Below, piece after piece: positions 1 to 7,558 of a stretch of 14,208 nt of DNA. Each line of letters begins with the position of its first letter. Position 1 is the stretch's first letter. The notes under the pieces were generated by a model, which worked only from the letters and a program-made list of their open reading frames with translations, did no database searches and was not told where the DNA came from. This DNA comes from CAVTAE01 sp051649365 (GTDB taxonomy: Bacteria; Deinococcota; Deinococci; Deinococcales; Trueperaceae), in NCBI GenBank assembly GCA_051649365.1, contig JBOFGY010000029.1:1-14208 (forward strand). Reading direction: 5' to 3'. The position numbers and the translations under genes are program-made.

Positions 1-1
1 G

Positions 2-115
2 CTCAACCCCGAGGATTATGCTGAAGAGCAACTCCTCTTCTACAAAGTCACCCTCGCCCTTGCTGCCGTAGGTTCAGCTTTGAACATCAATTTCTCCGAC
101 GTGGCTTTAGTTTAA
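2..115 (+). CDS. 3' end of an unidentified gene (partial)
   Basis: An open frame enters from the left window edge and ends at TAA 113-115, giving 37 residues that start LNPEDYAEEQLLFYKVTLAL. The stretch is mildly amphipathic, with an Ala/Leu-rich segment (VTLALAAVGSALNI). I do not recognise the family. It may be an intact gene's C-terminus or another decayed fragment, because everything for the next 2 kb is broken. No terminator hairpin is obvious after the stop. Confidence 0.35.
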   Translation, partial: LNPEDYAEEQLLFYKVTLALAAVGSALNINFSDVALV

Positions 116-194
116 GGTAATTGTGTACGACTACTTACCTATGAAACCTTTAATAATTTTCGGTAGTGGTGTCGAAGTACATGATAACTAACGC

Positions 195-311
195 ATGGCT
201 CGCTTTGTTCGTAAAACCTTATCTTTCTCTAAATCCTTAGCAAGTCATCACATGTTTACCAAGTGGTTTATCTTTCATTACAACCTTGACTGTGACTCAT
301 CATGTACTTGA
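195..311 (+). pseudogene. IS1-like transposase C-terminal remnant
   Basis: A 38-codon frame reads MARFVRKTLSFSKSLASHHM, continues FTKWFIFHYNLD and ends at TGA 309-311. The RxxRKTLSFSKS block followed by a WFIxHYN block is how IS1-family transposases typically end (established knowledge, recalled and not searched). The upstream DDE catalytic part is absent: the same frame is stopped just upstream (TAA at about 189) and 116-194 shows no transposase motif. It is therefore a truncated remnant. The ATG is unlikely to be a real start. The stop overlaps the apparent start of the peptidase pseudogene at 302, so the element may have landed at that gene's 5' end. Confidence 0.5.
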
Positions 312-1452
312 AGACCACGACCATAATTTTGAAAGCAAGCCTGCTAACCGTGCTACTCGCTTAGTAGCGTGCAGCAATGTACAACCCTTCTGCCACCCCC
401 CAGCACTGAGGAGATGGACATAGCAGGCACACAAAAAGCCCAATCTGGTTCTGTGACTGCCTGGAGTGGTGGACGCAAGGCTTAGTCAGGTGGGTTCAGG
501 CACTACCGAAAGCTCAGGAACCATCCTAGCTGAAAACACCACCATCTGGGAAAAAATCTCCCTTAAAGTAGCCCACCAAGTCCTTGCTAAAAAACTCGGT
601 AAAGACGTGATTGTTGCCGTTGTAGACACGGGTGTAGACACCCCACCACCTGGTACGACTTCGTTTCTAAAGACACGAATCCACAGGAAGTTGAAGGTTC
701 AGCTTTCGGACACGGCACAGTATCGTGCTGCAAATTGCGCCTGAAGCGAAGATTATGCCTCTTCGTGCTTTGGCAGGTGACGGTTCGGGCAGTGTAGAAG
801 ACGTAGCTGCATCAATTAACTGGGCCGTGGAGCGTGGATCCAAAGTAATTCAGCTATCACTCGGTACAGAAAGAAGGGCCTGCCGCAGTGCTCGAGGAAG
901 CTGTAGAACGAGCAACTGAACAGGGTGTTTACGTTATCGCCTCGGCAGGAAATAGCAACGCCAACCCTACTTACCCTGCTTACAACGCAATGCTCGAGAC
1001 TCCAAAACATGTCTGTTGGTGTGGGCAGTGTAGACCTCAATGATGTTAAATCTTCGTTCTCAAACTTTGTACCTGAAGAGGGGCCCATTGAAGACGGCTT
1101 GGAAATGGTTTCCTTTGGTGAAGATGTTTATGCAGCAGTGCCTGGTGCACATATTGCCGCTTGGGATGGCACCTCAATGGCTGCCCCGATGGTGGCAGGT
1201 GCACTGGCTCTGGCGATTGCCGAAGGTGCTGAGGCTCTGAGTCCTGGCACACTCGCCCTCGAGGTCGTTGAAAGCAGTTTCGAGATTGATTTGGATGGTG
1301 GTACAGCAGGCGGAACAACCCTCGAGTTAGAACAACGGCTCGAGCTGGCTGGATTTCTCTGTAGTGCCTTGAACCTTACAGATGCTCAATGTGTGGAAGC
1401 TCGAGCTGATGCAGATGATGATGACGGTAGTGATGATGGAGATGATGACTAA
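302..1452 (+). pseudogene. S8 (subtilisin-like) serine peptidase lipoprotein, multiply frameshifted
   Basis: The pieces of one subtilase appear in the correct order but in changing frames. They are: a lipoprotein signal (KASLLTVLLALVAC; Cys codon 370-372, one base lost near 360); an N-terminal linker (STEEMDIAGTQKAQSGS, 402-470); the catalytic Asp segment VIVAVVDTGVD (about 607-640); WYDFVSKDTNPQEVEG with catalytic His in GHGT (651-718); IVLQIAPEAKIMPLRAL through VIQLSLGTE (722-870); the oxyanion Asn segment VYVIASAGNSN (about 931-963); and SVGVGSVD through catalytic Ser in GTSMAAP (about 1012-1190), ending in an acidic Asp-rich tail. At least seven frame changes are needed (near 360, 396, 475, 645, 718, 872 and 1000), some with small deletions. 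The Asp, His and Ser codons survive but no frame joins them. Start could be ATG 302 or TTG 329; no clear ribosome site is seen. Family assignment is firm, and loss of function is near certain unless this stretch is misassembled. Confidence 0.88.
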
Positions 1453-1479
1453 GGAATCCCCCGTGTTTTAAGGTTAGTT

Positions 1480-1559
1480 AACGAAGTCTGCGCCAACGTT
1501 TGAAACACCTACCCTCTTATCCAGGGGTGCATTTTTCAAACGTGGACGCAGACTTCGTT
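1480..1559. repeat. 80-bp imperfect palindrome after the peptidase pseudogene
   Basis: The outer arms AACGAAGTCTGCG (1480-1492) and CGCAGACTTCGTT (1547-1559) are perfect reverse complements. After a 3-base offset on each side, ACGTTTGAA (1496-1504) pairs with TTCAAACGT (1535-1543). The loop is 30 bases and itself contains a CACC...GGTG pairing. A T-rich tract (GTTTTC) follows at 1557-1562. It could be a transcription terminator for the old peptidase gene, or a miniature palindromic element. The length and arm quality exceed a typical terminator. Confidence 0.6.
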
Positions 1560-1560
1560 T

Positions 1561-1851
1561 TCTGCAAGTGAAGTATGTGGGATTTTATGCTCGAGCACCC
1601 AGTATGTCGTTTTCGGGGCTTTGCCATTCTTCTTTAGCTGCTCACTACCGCAGTGATAACACCTGATGACTTGATAGACCATCCCTTAGCTTAGCAGTTT
1701 TAGATGAGCCACCACCAAACTTCGTACTCCGCAAAAGCCTTTTTCCACCAACCTAATGAGCTGTCACCAAAATTACAACGTTGTGGTGGGGCTTTTGCTC
1801 CAGCCGCAATGACAAATGGAAATGAACTTTCGGGAACTTAGTATATAGTTG
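1561..1851. other. Gene-free stretch with a second hairpin (1731-1798)
   Basis: No protein-like frame is recognisable on either strand. The only structure is an inverted repeat: GCAAAAGCC (1731-1739) with GGCTTTTGC (1790-1798), continued inward by CCACCA (1745-1750) with TGGTGG (1784-1789). One CTCGAG lies at 1590. The stretch abuts the downstream end of the IS110-type remnant, so it may include that element's right end, but no boundary or target duplication could be placed. Confidence 0.4.
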
Positions 1852-2345
1852 TCAAGCTCCCAACCACCGCTCAGGATGCTTGTGAATATTAGCGAGCATG
1901 AAGCGAAAGATGAAACGAGCAACATGAGTTTTCAGACAACGCAAGGCAGCGCGTTTAGTTTTACCTTCTTTCAGTTTTTTATCTCGGTAGATTTTAGAGT
2001 CTTCATCGAAGCGTAGCCGAACCAGCATGATCCTATGAAAGAGCTTATGAAGACGACGATTACCTCCGGTATTGAGTTGTCCGTCGCTGACAACCACCCG
2101 AGGAGCGTTCGACAGGCGCACAACCTGCATACAGAAGAGCCTTTAGCCGGGCGTATCATGCCGTTAACTTAGTCGTGCTGATTCAAAGATGCTACCTCTG
2201 GCTAAAGGCTTCTTGCAAAACTATGTTGATGTCTAAAACGTCGCACATCCCCTACTTCAGCGAGGAGTGTGGCAGCATTGACCACACCAATGCCCGTAAT
2301 ATCTAAGAGTTCAGGCATCAGAGGATCAACACCTATAAGGGTCAT
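1852..2345 (-). pseudogene. IS110-family transposase remnant, internally deleted and frameshifted
   Basis: Reading the minus strand, an AGGAGG ribosome site (2352-2357) lies 6 bases before ATG 2345-2343, which opens MTLIGVD, the normal N-terminus of IS110 transposases containing the first catalytic Asp. It runs directly into LLDITGIGVVNAATLLAEVG and RRFRHQHSFA, the Transposase_20 helix-hairpin-like region near the C-terminus. About 150-200 residues carrying the remaining DEDD (RuvC-like) acids are therefore missing. A TAG stop follows at about 2205. YAGCAPVERSSG, with the conserved Ser, then appears in another frame, and GNRRLHKLFHRI through KEGKTKRAALRCLKTHVARF in a third, ending at 1852. 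Inactive by deletion plus at least two frameshifts. Family assignment rests on these recalled motifs. Confidence 0.78.
2139..2209. repeat. Inverted repeat inside the IS110 remnant
   Basis: GCCTTTAGCC (2139-2148) and GGCTAAAGGC (2200-2209) are perfect reverse complements around a 51-base spacer. The repeat separates the FAR and YAGCAP parts of the decayed transposase, which are nearly adjacent in intact family members. The block therefore looks like inserted or duplicated-and-inverted DNA of about 60 bp rather than original coding sequence. Confidence 0.45.
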
Positions 2346-2435
2346 CAGCAACCTCCTGGTTGTGTGCTTGTCTTTGTGCGTACCTGCTTATCAGGCAATT
2401 CGCATCTTAGTATCTGGCAACAAAGACATAGCTTA

Positions 2436-2501
2436 AAAGCAGCGTGTGCTGTTCCCGAATTAGCCATCTCGGCTTATGACTCATGGGCAACACGCTGCTT
2501 T
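2436..2501 (-). other. Hairpin between the lipoprotein gene and the IS110 remnant (terminator or bridge-RNA-like)
   Basis: AAAGCAGCGTGT (2436-2447) pairs perfectly with ACACGCTGCTTT (2490-2501) around a 42-base loop. The loop holds a smaller hairpin, AGCC/GGCT with loop ATCTC (2462-2474). On the minus strand the hairpin begins about 31 bases after the lipoprotein stop and ends in TTTT, so it may terminate that gene. It also lies in the 5' non-coding end of the IS110 remnant, the position from which IS110-group elements express a structured bridge RNA. The sequence alone does not decide between the two. The rest of 2346-2532 shows no gene. Confidence 0.4.
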
Positions 2502-2532
2502 CCCTACGATACAGATGACTCACGTCTTTGGT

Positions 2533-4203
2533 TTAGTTGTTCGTCCCTAAGCTATTTTCTAGCTCGAGCCCGACTTGGTGACCTTGGTCGTGGATGTAAA
2601 GACCGCGCCAAGCATCTTGAGTGGTAAGAACTTTGTCGAAGTCGAGGGTTTGTTTGAAATCTGGAGCCATGAATTGGCGAATCACGTTTTTGCTAGAGTC
2701 TGCTTGAACTTCGCCGTAGACATCCGTCATAAAGTAGCCGTCTTGGGTGCCATCAATTAAATCGTTGGCTTTTATAAGTTTGTCGTACTCGATGGTGAGT
2801 TCGCGGAGTTCAATAGTGCGCATATCTGCATTGGACTTTTCGTTGGGATTATCAGGGTCATTGCGGCCTGTGGGCAAGACTTCAGAGCAGTTGAGGTTGT
2901 TGCAGCCTGTGGCTGGGTTACGAATATCAATACCCATGCCAGGAAACCAATTAAAGCTCATGCCTAAGTTTGGCGTGACACCGCCATCCCATTGTTCGTA
3001 GCCACCGGGGTCTTTGCCATCCGAGAAGACACGAATGTTGCGAGCAGCGCGGAAACCTTCTTCTTCGAGTTCAGTTGCAAGGCTTGCTTCGTCTTGCTCA
3101 GGGCAGCCTTCAGGATCGAGGACAACATTTTCTAAGCCTGAGTCGTTATTCGCCCTAGGCACGCCAAAGTCACCTTTGTAAGAAAGCTCGAGGAGAAGCT
3201 TACTCGAGGTCAATTCTTTTGCGACAAAGCTAACGGTGTGGACTCTAGCGCACGAGCGACTTACTACCCCTGTCTCAGCGTGAATGCTGATATACCAGCC
3301 AATATTTTGAGCTTCATCCTTAAAAGCAAAGCCCTTGAAACCTTCGTGGAGTTCGGGTTGGCTAATGCCCTCGTTTTCGTTGTTGGCTGCAACATACCCA
3401 AAGGTTGCCCCGTTGTAACCGATGAGGCTTGGGTCAGAACCGTGATCGTGACCGTAGTAGCACCAATAGATGGGGTCAATTTGTGGGTGCCAGCTTTTGT
3501 AGACATCGCCGCCAGGCCCTTGCGCCTGCCAGGTATCGTGTAACCAAGAGGGGCAAATTTGATTAGCTTGGGGCCGTTCTTCTTCGCTAATACCTTCTGC
3601 TAGAGCAGGGTCTGAGCTAGCGGTACCACCAGCTTCTGCCAACAGTAGCGTGTATCTATAGTTGGTTGCTGCAGGCAGTGTGACATCACCACTAGGAAAG
3701 CTTTTCGTAAACGTCACAAAATTTTCAGTTTCTTGATTAATTTTCTTCCCTGTGGTTGCCCCTTTGGTCCAATCAGCAAGCCAAGCGGACTGCTGGGCTT
3801 CTGTCGCCCACTGATCCATCACGATGGTGAGGGTCGCATCACGGTTCAGCCTTAGGGTTAGCCAGTTGTTATCGGTGGGGACATTGCCAGGCCAGGGAGT
3901 CGTTAAGATGTCCCAACCACTATGCCCTGAAAACTCGGATTGGCGCGGACTATAGTTGAAATCTTGAGAGTTGATTTCTTTGTCGTTGCCGTTTTGAATG
4001 ATACGATAATAGCGGTCAATGAGAGGTCGCTGGATATTTTGACTATCTAAGGGATGTTGAATGGCTGCGGTGGGTTCTTGGGGGACGCTGCCTGGGTCAT
4101 TTCCACCATTACTTGACCCATTTTCATCATAACCTCCACAAGCAGTGAAAACGAACAGGGTGGCAATTAAAAGCACACCTGTAAAGATAAAAGCCTTTCT
4201 CAT
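2533..4203 (-). CDS. Large secreted lipoprotein of unknown function
   Basis: 556 residues. The N-terminus is a classic lipoprotein signal: MRKAF, a hydrophobic stretch 5-19, then lipobox F-T-A-C with the lipidated Cys at 22. A Gly/Asn/Ser/Pro-rich linker follows to about residue 45. The remainder is soluble and rich in Trp, Tyr and Asp. The most distinctive part is residues 217-258 (CPSWLHD, YKSWHPQIDP, then WCYYGHDHGSDP at 247-258), with HEGFKGF at 286-292 and SIHAETG at 306-312. Clustered His and Asp suggest a metal site or a hydrolase-like fold. I recall a GH(D/E)HG pattern in uncharacterised secreted bacterial proteins but cannot name a function. Later cysteines 367, 434 and 439 may form disulfides. 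AGGAGG (4208-4213) sits close before the ATG. The gene appears intact although it borders decayed DNA. It is monocistronic as far as spacing shows. Confidence 0.8.
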   Translation of the reverse strand: MRKAFIFTGVLLIATLFVFTACGGYDENGSSNGGNDPGSVPQEPTAAIQHPLDSQNIQRPLIDRYYRIIQNGNDKEINSQDFNYSPRQSEFSGHSGWDILTTPWPGNVPTDNNWLTLRLNRDATLTIVMDQWATEAQQSAWLADWTKGATTGKKINQETENFVTFTKSFPSGDVTLPAATNYRYTLLLAEAGGTASSDPALAEGISEEERPQANQICPSWLHDTWQAQGPGGDVYKSWHPQIDPIYWCYYGHDHGSDPSLIGYNGATFGYVAANNENEGISQPELHEGFKGFAFKDEAQNIGWYISIHAETGVVSRSCARVHTVSFVAKELTSSKLLLELSYKGDFGVPRANNDSGLENVVLDPEGCPEQDEASLATELEEEGFRAARNIRVFSDGKDPGGYEQWDGGVTPNLGMSFNWFPGMGIDIRNPATGCNNLNCSEVLPTGRNDPDNPNEKSNADMRTIELRELTIEYDKLIKANDLIDGTQDGYFMTDVYGEVQADSSKNVIRQFMAPDFKQTLDFDKVLTTQDAWRGLYIHDQGHQVGLELENSLGTNN

Positions 4204-4228
4204 AAATCCTCCTACGGGCTCAGCTTAG

Positions 4229-4259
4229 ATCAAGTATTACTTGATGAGGTAGTACTACC
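4229..4259. promoter_or_regulatory. Two adjacent dyads upstream of the lipoprotein gene
   Basis: ATCAAGT-ATT-ACTTGAT (4229-4245) is a perfect inverted repeat with a 3-base spacer. GGTAGTACTACC (4248-4259) is a perfect 12-bp palindrome two bases further out. They lie 26-56 bases upstream of the lipoprotein start codon, a typical place for an operator or a 5'-leader hairpin. The binding protein is unknown. The remaining part of the 219-bp gap (4260-4422) shows no convincing promoter or terminator. Confidence 0.35.
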
Positions 4260-4422
4260 GCGCAGAAGTTAGGTCGGTTGCGCTACTCGCTCCCCCCGTT
4301 CAAAGCGCCCAAATACTGAGCAGGGTTCAATGCTACCAGATTCTCATTCTAGCATCAGTGACGATTAGAAGTTTCCTACCTGAGCAGTGATGTGGAAATA
4401 GTAACAAGCAGTTCTCGGACGT

Positions 4423-6423
4423 TCAATTCGCGTGTGCACTGCTTTGCTTGGCAGACTTGGGTGCTTTTTGCAAGTAAAGGTCAAATTCTTCCGCCGCTAA
4501 TGGTTTAGCAAAGAAGTACCCTTGGCCTGTAGTGCAGCCAAGCTGTTTAAGGATATTGCGTTGTGTCTCGGTTTCAACTCCTTCCGCGACGACCTCGAGT
4601 TCCAAATGTTTTGCCAGACCAAGAATCGTTTCGACAAGGGCTCTAGAAAACGTTGCGTCTTTGTCATTTTCGGTTAGGTCTTGCACGAACGAGCGGTCAA
4701 TTTTAAGGGTATCAATAGGTAGATCCCGTAAGTAGGCCAGTGAGGAGTAGCCTGTCCCAAAGTCATCAATGGCGATGCGAATGCCCAGACGCTGCAAATT
4801 TTCTAGACCTCGTTTTACGTCATTGGGTTGGTTGATAAGGATACTTTCGGTTAACTCGAGTTCCAAATAATCGCCGGAGAGTCCACTTTGCTTAAGGGCG
4901 TTTAGCACCGTGCCATAAAAACTGGGGTGAGAAAACTGCAAGAGTGAAACGTTTACAGAAATGCGGAACTGCTTGTGCTGAATATGCCAGTGTTTTGCTT
5001 GCCGACACGCTTCCTCGAGTACCCACATGCCTAGGGGAACAATCAAGCCACTCTCTTCGGCAATGGGGATAAATTCGGCGGGAGAAATAAAGCCATGCGC
5101 CGGATGGTTCCAACGCAAGAGGGCCTCGAGTTTCACAAGATTGCCGGTGCTTAAGTCATACATGGGTTGATAATGCAAGCGAAACTGCCTGGATTCAATA
5201 ATATGCGTTTTAGAGAGCTGTACACCACTTTGTACCTCGAGCGCACTCCGCAGGTCTTTCTCTAATTGCCAACGGCGTTCTAAGGCAGCGTCGCTTTTTT
5301 GATAAACCTCGAAGCCATTTTTCCCCCGTTTTTTTACGCGGTACATAGCACTGTCCGCATGGCGAATGAGGGTTTCAGCGTCTTCAGCATCTTGTGGAAA
5401 GAGTGCACCGCCAATACTCAGGGTAATCGTGAGAGTTTGCCCTTCGACTTCAAAGGGTGCCGAGAGACTTGCCATGATGCGCTGGGCAATAATTCCTAAG
5501 GTTGAAGCGTTATCGAGTTGGTGGGCTACAATGACAAATTCGTCACCGCTAATACGTGCCACGAGGTCGCCACCACGCACGATGTCATTTAAGCGTTGAG
5601 CCACGTGGTGTAAGAGTGCATCACCAGCAGTATGGCCGAGCGTATCGTTCACGAGCTTGAAGCGGTCAACATCAATAAATAACACGCCTACGAGCTCGTT
5701 TTTCGTTTTAGCGTTTTGGATGGATTCATCAAGAGATTGTTGAAGTTTGAGGCGGTTGGGTAAGCCTGTCAGAGGGTCGCGGTGAACAACTTCCTCAAGT
5801 ACCTCGACTTGTTCTTTTGAAGCAGAGTAACTGCTTTTAAGATTGATAAACGCAAAGCTCAAAATAAGTTGGATGAGATTCATAGTATTGGCTTGACAAA
5901 GTAAGAAGATCATTCCCCAGTGCTCGGTGGTCATGCTCTGAATATTACTGAGGATATAAACTCCACTAAGTAGAAAGCAACTTAGTGTAAAAGCGGCAGC
6001 TAGCCAGCCACCACGCATCTTAGGCATGAGGAAACAAATGAGGTAAATGCTGGGTGTCCAAAAAAATATTTCAGGAATTTGCTTGAGGGCTAATAAAGTG
6101 CTGGGTATAAAAAATAAGGTGTAGATAAGTTTACTTATAAAAAAAAGACTCATCCCTATTCCCAGATTGAATGTGACGGCTCGTAGCGAGCGAAAATAGA
6201 ATGCTAAAACACCCTCAGTAAATAAGATACCTAGAATCAAATAGGGGTACGTCGTGTCGAAGGGTGTCCAGTGCTTGCTTAAACGTTCGAGTGGAATACC
6301 GAATCCTAATGTGACTATTGCCAAAGGTAGGGCCAATAATAGGGCACGTTGCCACTTGCGATCGAGTCTATCTTGACTTGTGTCAGATTCGGAAGAACTA
6401 AGACGTGATAGAGGACGAAGCAT
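4423..6423 (-). CDS. Membrane-bound GGDEF-EAL cyclic-di-GMP signalling protein
   Basis: 666 residues. Residues 26-195 contain about six hydrophobic segments (near 26-44, 60-77, 84-105, 119-133, 139-158 and 168-193), an integral membrane sensor that matches no named sensor domain I recognise. A short helical linker (200-212) leads to a GGDEF domain (about 212-375) starting RDPLTGLPNR. Its signature is SGDEF at 292-296, a tolerated variant, preceded at the correct five-residue distance by an RxxD product-inhibition site (RGGD, 283-286). The EAL domain (about 392-650) has EALLRW (433-438), N491, ELTES (523-527), DDFGTG (553-558), K574, E614 in VVAEGVET, and QGYFFAKPL, all the usual metal and catalytic residues. 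Both synthesis and hydrolysis of c-di-GMP are therefore possible. The output may relate to the pilus system encoded nearby, but that is only inference. The 89-bp gap to the upstream oxidoreductase and a weak AGAGG site leave co-transcription open. Confidence 0.95.
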   Translation of the reverse strand: MLRPLSRLSSSESDTSQDRLDRKWQRALLLALPLAIVTLGFGIPLERLSKHWTPFDTTYPYLILGILFTEGVLAFYFRSLRAVTFNLGIGMSLFFISKLIYTLFFIPSTLLALKQIPEIFFWTPSIYLICFLMPKMRGGWLAAAFTLSCFLLSGVYILSNIQSMTTEHWGMIFLLCQANTMNLIQLILSFAFINLKSSYSASKEQVEVLEEVVHRDPLTGLPNRLKLQQSLDESIQNAKTKNELVGVLFIDVDRFKLVNDTLGHTAGDALLHHVAQRLNDIVRGGDLVARISGDEFVIVAHQLDNASTLGIIAQRIMASLSAPFEVEGQTLTITLSIGGALFPQDAEDAETLIRHADSAMYRVKKRGKNGFEVYQKSDAALERRWQLEKDLRSALEVQSGVQLSKTHIIESRQFRLHYQPMYDLSTGNLVKLEALLRWNHPAHGFISPAEFIPIAEESGLIVPLGMWVLEEACRQAKHWHIQHKQFRISVNVSLLQFSHPSFYGTVLNALKQSGLSGDYLELELTESILINQPNDVKRGLENLQRLGIRIAIDDFGTGYSSLAYLRDLPIDTLKIDRSFVQDLTENDKDATFSRALVETILGLAKHLELEVVAEGVETETQRNILKQLGCTTGQGYFFAKPLAAEEFDLYLQKAPKSAKQSSAHAN

Positions 6424-6512
6424 CGCCTCTAGTCTAAAGAATTAACTCTTACGAAATCCTGACAAGTGAAGGATGCAAAGTATCGGAGCTAGAACTTAGC
6501 TTAAGAACAAAC

Positions 6513-7514
6513 CTAAACTAACTGTTTTCCAAGTTCTAAACCTGATAAGTATGCAGCCTCGAGCCTCGCACCACCGCACCAGTCGCCACAGATGTAAAGT
6601 GAATCACGTTGTAAAAATTTCACATTGAGGTGTTGGTGAGGAAGGGCATATTTCCAGCGGTGGAGTTCGCTCCAGAGTGGCGTTTGATTAAAAATTGAAG
6701 GTTGAAGATTCAAGGTTGAAAGCGTTGTCAGCAAGTAGTGTTTTACGGTTTCGGGTGGTTCGTCAAAATGTTGGCGTGCAAAGTCTGGTGTGCTATGCAC
6801 GACGATGACGGTTTCATCCCTCGAGGTGCGTTTGCTGCTGTCGTGACTTAGCCAAGAAACAGCTTCCGAGGTTTCGATCAAAATGCCTTGCCAGCCTGGA
6901 GCTAAAGAACTGTCGTAACCTAACATGAGTGCGAACGATGGTTCCATGATGACTTTCTCGAGTTGCACTTTTAGATTGTCGGCTGCATTGCCCACATCAA
7001 AAGGATAAAGCTCGAGAGCTTGTTCTGCGGGCATGTTTAGAATCACTGTCTTCGCCTGGAATGTTTCACCTGTGTTACTCGAGACGAGCCAAGTATCTTC
7101 GCGTTGGGTAATGCTCGAGACGTTAACCTCCGTGCGAATGTTCAACCCTTCACCCAAACATTTACCTAGCGTGTTCATGCCCTCTGGAAAAATATAGCGC
7201 GGATGACCTTGTGTGGGTGACTCGAGTCCTTCTTTTGTCAAGCGGTGAAAGCCGTGGGACCAAATCTTGACATAACCTTGCTCTAACCACGTGTCTACTT
7301 GGCTTTGAAATCGTTCATCCCGTACGGTGAAATATTGTGCGCCGTGGTCTACTTTAACAGGATGAACGTTAAAATGGTTCACTGTTCGTGTAGCACTTCG
7401 TCCACCAAGTCCGCGACTTTTCTCGAAAACTAAAACATCACGCCCAGCGTTGCTTAACTGCTGTGCTGCTGTTAAACCTGCCACCCCTGCACCAACAATA
7501 AGAATATCTTGCAT
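6513..7514 (-). CDS. Renalase-like FAD/NAD(P)-dependent amine oxidase-type oxidoreductase
   Basis: 333 residues. The N-terminal dinucleotide-binding fold has GAGVAG at 8-13 and ends in Glu31 (VFEKSRGLGGRSATR), which binds the FAD ribose. DHGAQYFTV (from residue 56) follows, a hallmark of the bacterial renalase-like group. The C-terminal ICGDWCGGARLEAAYLSG (308-325) is the second FAD-contact motif, with Gly310-Asp311. The length fits the family. The protein is cytosolic with no signal peptide. The substrate is unknown; relatives oxidise amines or aberrant nicotinamide forms, and many are annotated only as FAD-dependent oxidoreductase. Start ATG 7514-7512 places the Rossmann motif at the usual distance. 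A heptanucleotide repeat block lies inside the gene (6693-6720), encoding roughly residues 265-274, without breaking the frame. Two 16-bp direct repeats precede the gene. Confidence 0.88.
   Translation of the reverse strand: MQDILIVGAGVAGLTAAQQLSNAGRDVLVFEKSRGLGGRSATRTVNHFNVHPVKVDHGAQYFTVRDERFQSQVDTWLEQGYVKIWSHGFHRLTKEGLESPTQGHPRYIFPEGMNTLGKCLGEGLNIRTEVNVSSITQREDTWLVSSNTGETFQAKTVILNMPAEQALELYPFDVGNAADNLKVQLEKVIMEPSFALMLGYDSSLAPGWQGILIETSEAVSWLSHDSSKRTSRDETVIVVHSTPDFARQHFDEPPETVKHYLLTTLSTLNLQPSIFNQTPLWSELHRWKYALPHQHLNVKFLQRDSLYICGDWCGGARLEAAYLSGLELGKQLV
6693..6720. repeat. GGTTNAA heptad repeat embedded in the oxidoreductase CDS
   Basis: Four consecutive heptamers are AATTGAA, GGTTGAA, GATTCAA and GGTTGAA. 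The same motif builds the larger intergenic blocks at 12007-12138 and 12414-12485. Here it encodes a short polar loop (TLNLQPSIFN), and four units plus flanks keep the frame. The surrounding protein motifs are intact, so the repeat is tolerated. Confidence 0.6.
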
Positions 7515-7558
7515 AGACCCATCATGGCGTATTTAGTTAGTTTTGATGGCAGGGCTAT

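Noticed and set aside
1561..1851. Short frame MSFSGLCHSSLAAHYRSDNT near 1610
   Set aside because: Only about 20 codons, no ribosome site and no recognisable family.
2364..2627. Plus-strand gene overlapping the lipoprotein 3' end
   Set aside because: It is antisense to a well-supported gene and covers the hairpin region. Its composition is not protein-like.
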